A stretch of DNA of 64,000 nucleotides, taken from positions 145,085 through 209,084 of the forward strand of contig KV918882.1 in NCBI GenBank assembly GCA_002049455.2, read 5' to 3'. Within the stretch, counting starts at the first letter, position 1. Every line of letters starts with the position of its first letter. The notes beneath the pieces were generated by a model. The model searched no databases. It saw only the letters and a list, made by a program, of their open reading frames with translations, and was not told the DNA's origin. The position numbers were made by a program, and so were the translations under genes. Origin of the DNA: Porphyra umbilicalis. Its lineage: Eukaryota > Rhodophyta > Bangiophyceae > Bangiales > Bangiaceae. This document shows positions 62,987 through 64,000 of the stretch, in pieces.

Positions 62987-64000
62987 ATGCTTCATCGGAG
63001 GAGACGTCACCCGCGCGAGTGAGGATCGGCAGAATCCGCTGCCACGTCGCGCAAGACTCGTTGTAGCTCTTGCTTACCGCTGCAGGTACGAAGGCGGCTA
63101 GCAGCTCGCAGACCATTGACAGGCGCTGGCCAATTCTCTGGCACTGCCGCCCCTCAAACGCACCATTGAAGTAGGGCGTTGGGGCCACGCCAACCGACTG
63201 CCGCAGCGTATTGGCCAGGTTCTCCGCATACGTGGCAGCAGGTACCCGCCCACGCAAAAAATAGACGGCCTCGATACCCAATCTGAGGAGGTAGACAGAA
63301 ATGCCCAGCGTCAGATGGAGGGGCATGGGCGCGATGTGTGACGGATCGATTATGAGGAGAGGTCGGTCTTCAATAGACAGGTGCTCCTCCAGCGTGAGAG
63401 GGGTCGATAACGTATCGTTGCCCCCATCAGCGTACGCATCAGCCATCTGCTTGAAGTGGTCGATCGTGCGTGGCTTGCCCCCGGCTCCACTGCCGTTTTG
63501 CATGTTGCCATAGATGGAAATCAGCTCGCCGTTTGTCTTCGTCAGCCGCGTCATTGCTGGGCACCTCTGGCACGGCATCTTGCTGGAGGCACCGAGGTGG
63601 CCGCACCAGGTCGTGGTAAACTGGTAGTCACTCGTCAGGATCAGCTGCACGGCCCTCCGCACCCCATCGACATCAACTCCCCCCATGCGTAGCGTGTCGA
63701 GATCGGGCACGTAGACGTCAGCCATCGCCGACAGAGCGGCGTGGTCATCCTTTGCGGCTTAAAAGACGCCGTAGAGGAGCGTGTTGCCCCGGCTGCACGG
63801 GCGTTCTTGGTTAACACAGGAGAGTACAAGCACCACTTTTGTGGTGCTCTGTGCCCTCCCCTTGTCAATCCCAAAGCACACTTGCACGCACTGCACGTCC
63901 GCCGCGCGCATCTCTGTGGGAGACGGATGACCCAGAAAGGGCGAGGCGGTGGCGATATCTGCTCCATCCGCCCCCCGCTCAAACCGCTCAACAAACTGCT
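62987..64000 (-). pseudogene. Transposase-like protein fragment, truncated and with an internal stop
   Basis: One minus-strand frame from the window edge to 62987, interrupted by a TAA at 63760-63762. Before the stop: FLGHPSPTEMRAADVQCVQVCFGID and VVLVLSCVNQERPCSRGNTLLYG. After it: DYQFTTTWCGHLGASSKMPCQRCP, PLHLTLGISVYLLRLG, GAFEGRQCQRIGQRLSMVCELL and ESCATWQRILPIL. The Cys pair and the HLTLGI segment resemble large unclassified eukaryotic transposon proteins; I cannot name the family. The C-terminus is lost where the Ty3 fragment begins, and the N-terminus lies outside the window. Confidence 0.55.

Noticed and set aside
1-64000. Bacterial or organellar origin of the window
   Set aside because: eL18, LHCR, Yos1 and GT-AG introns, LTR retrotransposons and hAT elements show it is eukaryotic nuclear DNA.

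Overview
The window is nuclear DNA of a very GC-rich photosynthetic eukaryote, most likely a bangiophyte red alga (Porphyra/Pyropia-like). The strongest reason is a red-lineage light-harvesting protein (LHCR type) with a simple plastid transit peptide and no secretory signal, which points to a primary red plastid. Other support is Ala/Gly/Pro-rich proteins, genes with no or few short GT-AG introns, and tRNA genes carrying extra introns in the D- and T-loops, a feature known from the red alga Cyanidioschyzon merolae. The organism assignment is inference.

Layout. 1-5.2 kb: a protein kinase gene (-) and two families of short TA-flanked inverted-repeat elements (MITEs). 5.2-10.3 kb: two disrupted tRNA genes, tRNA-Ile(AAU) and tRNA-Leu(UAA), on either side of a C2H2 zinc-finger gene with GGC microsatellites. 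11.5-31.5 kb: a gene-dense block: a secreted Cys-rich repeat protein, ribosomal protein eL18, a plastid CobW/COG0523 GTPase, a C-terminal processing protease, a PH-like/helical-bundle/Sel1-repeat protein, a tiny split Yos1/IER3IP1 gene, an S1-domain protein, a VPS37-like ESCRT-I subunit and an RCC1 propeller. 32.1-33.1 kb: a non-autonomous hAT element with a perfect 8-bp target duplication. 33.3-44.3 kb: a BASS-type plastid transporter, a DUF5060/collagen-binding-like protein of bacterial type, the LHCR gene, a PAQR receptor and a type II membrane glycosyltransferase. 44.9-64 kb: transposon territory: a mariner-like element abutting a MITE, a decayed Ty1/copia-type retroelement, an 11.5-kb Ty3/gypsy element with chromodomain and an antisense gene, a hAT element inside that Ty3 element, a MITE inside the hAT, a second truncated Ty3 copy, and a truncated transposase-like ORF at the window edge.

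Four features recur. (1) Most long conserved genes change frame exactly at poly-G/poly-C runs of about 7 or more, which suggests homopolymer-length errors in the assembly; I annotate those genes as single loci. (2) Several genes are visible only after splicing (Yos1, eL18, VPS37, the zinc-finger gene). (3) Both tRNA genes have perfect stems but need removal of extra 14-18-nt introns from loops outside the anticodon. (4) The retroelements carry in-frame stops and look inactive.

There is no single operon-like system. The most unusual biology is the pair of multiply interrupted tRNA genes, followed by the antisense gene in the Ty3 element and the Sel1-repeat protein with its in-frame stop.
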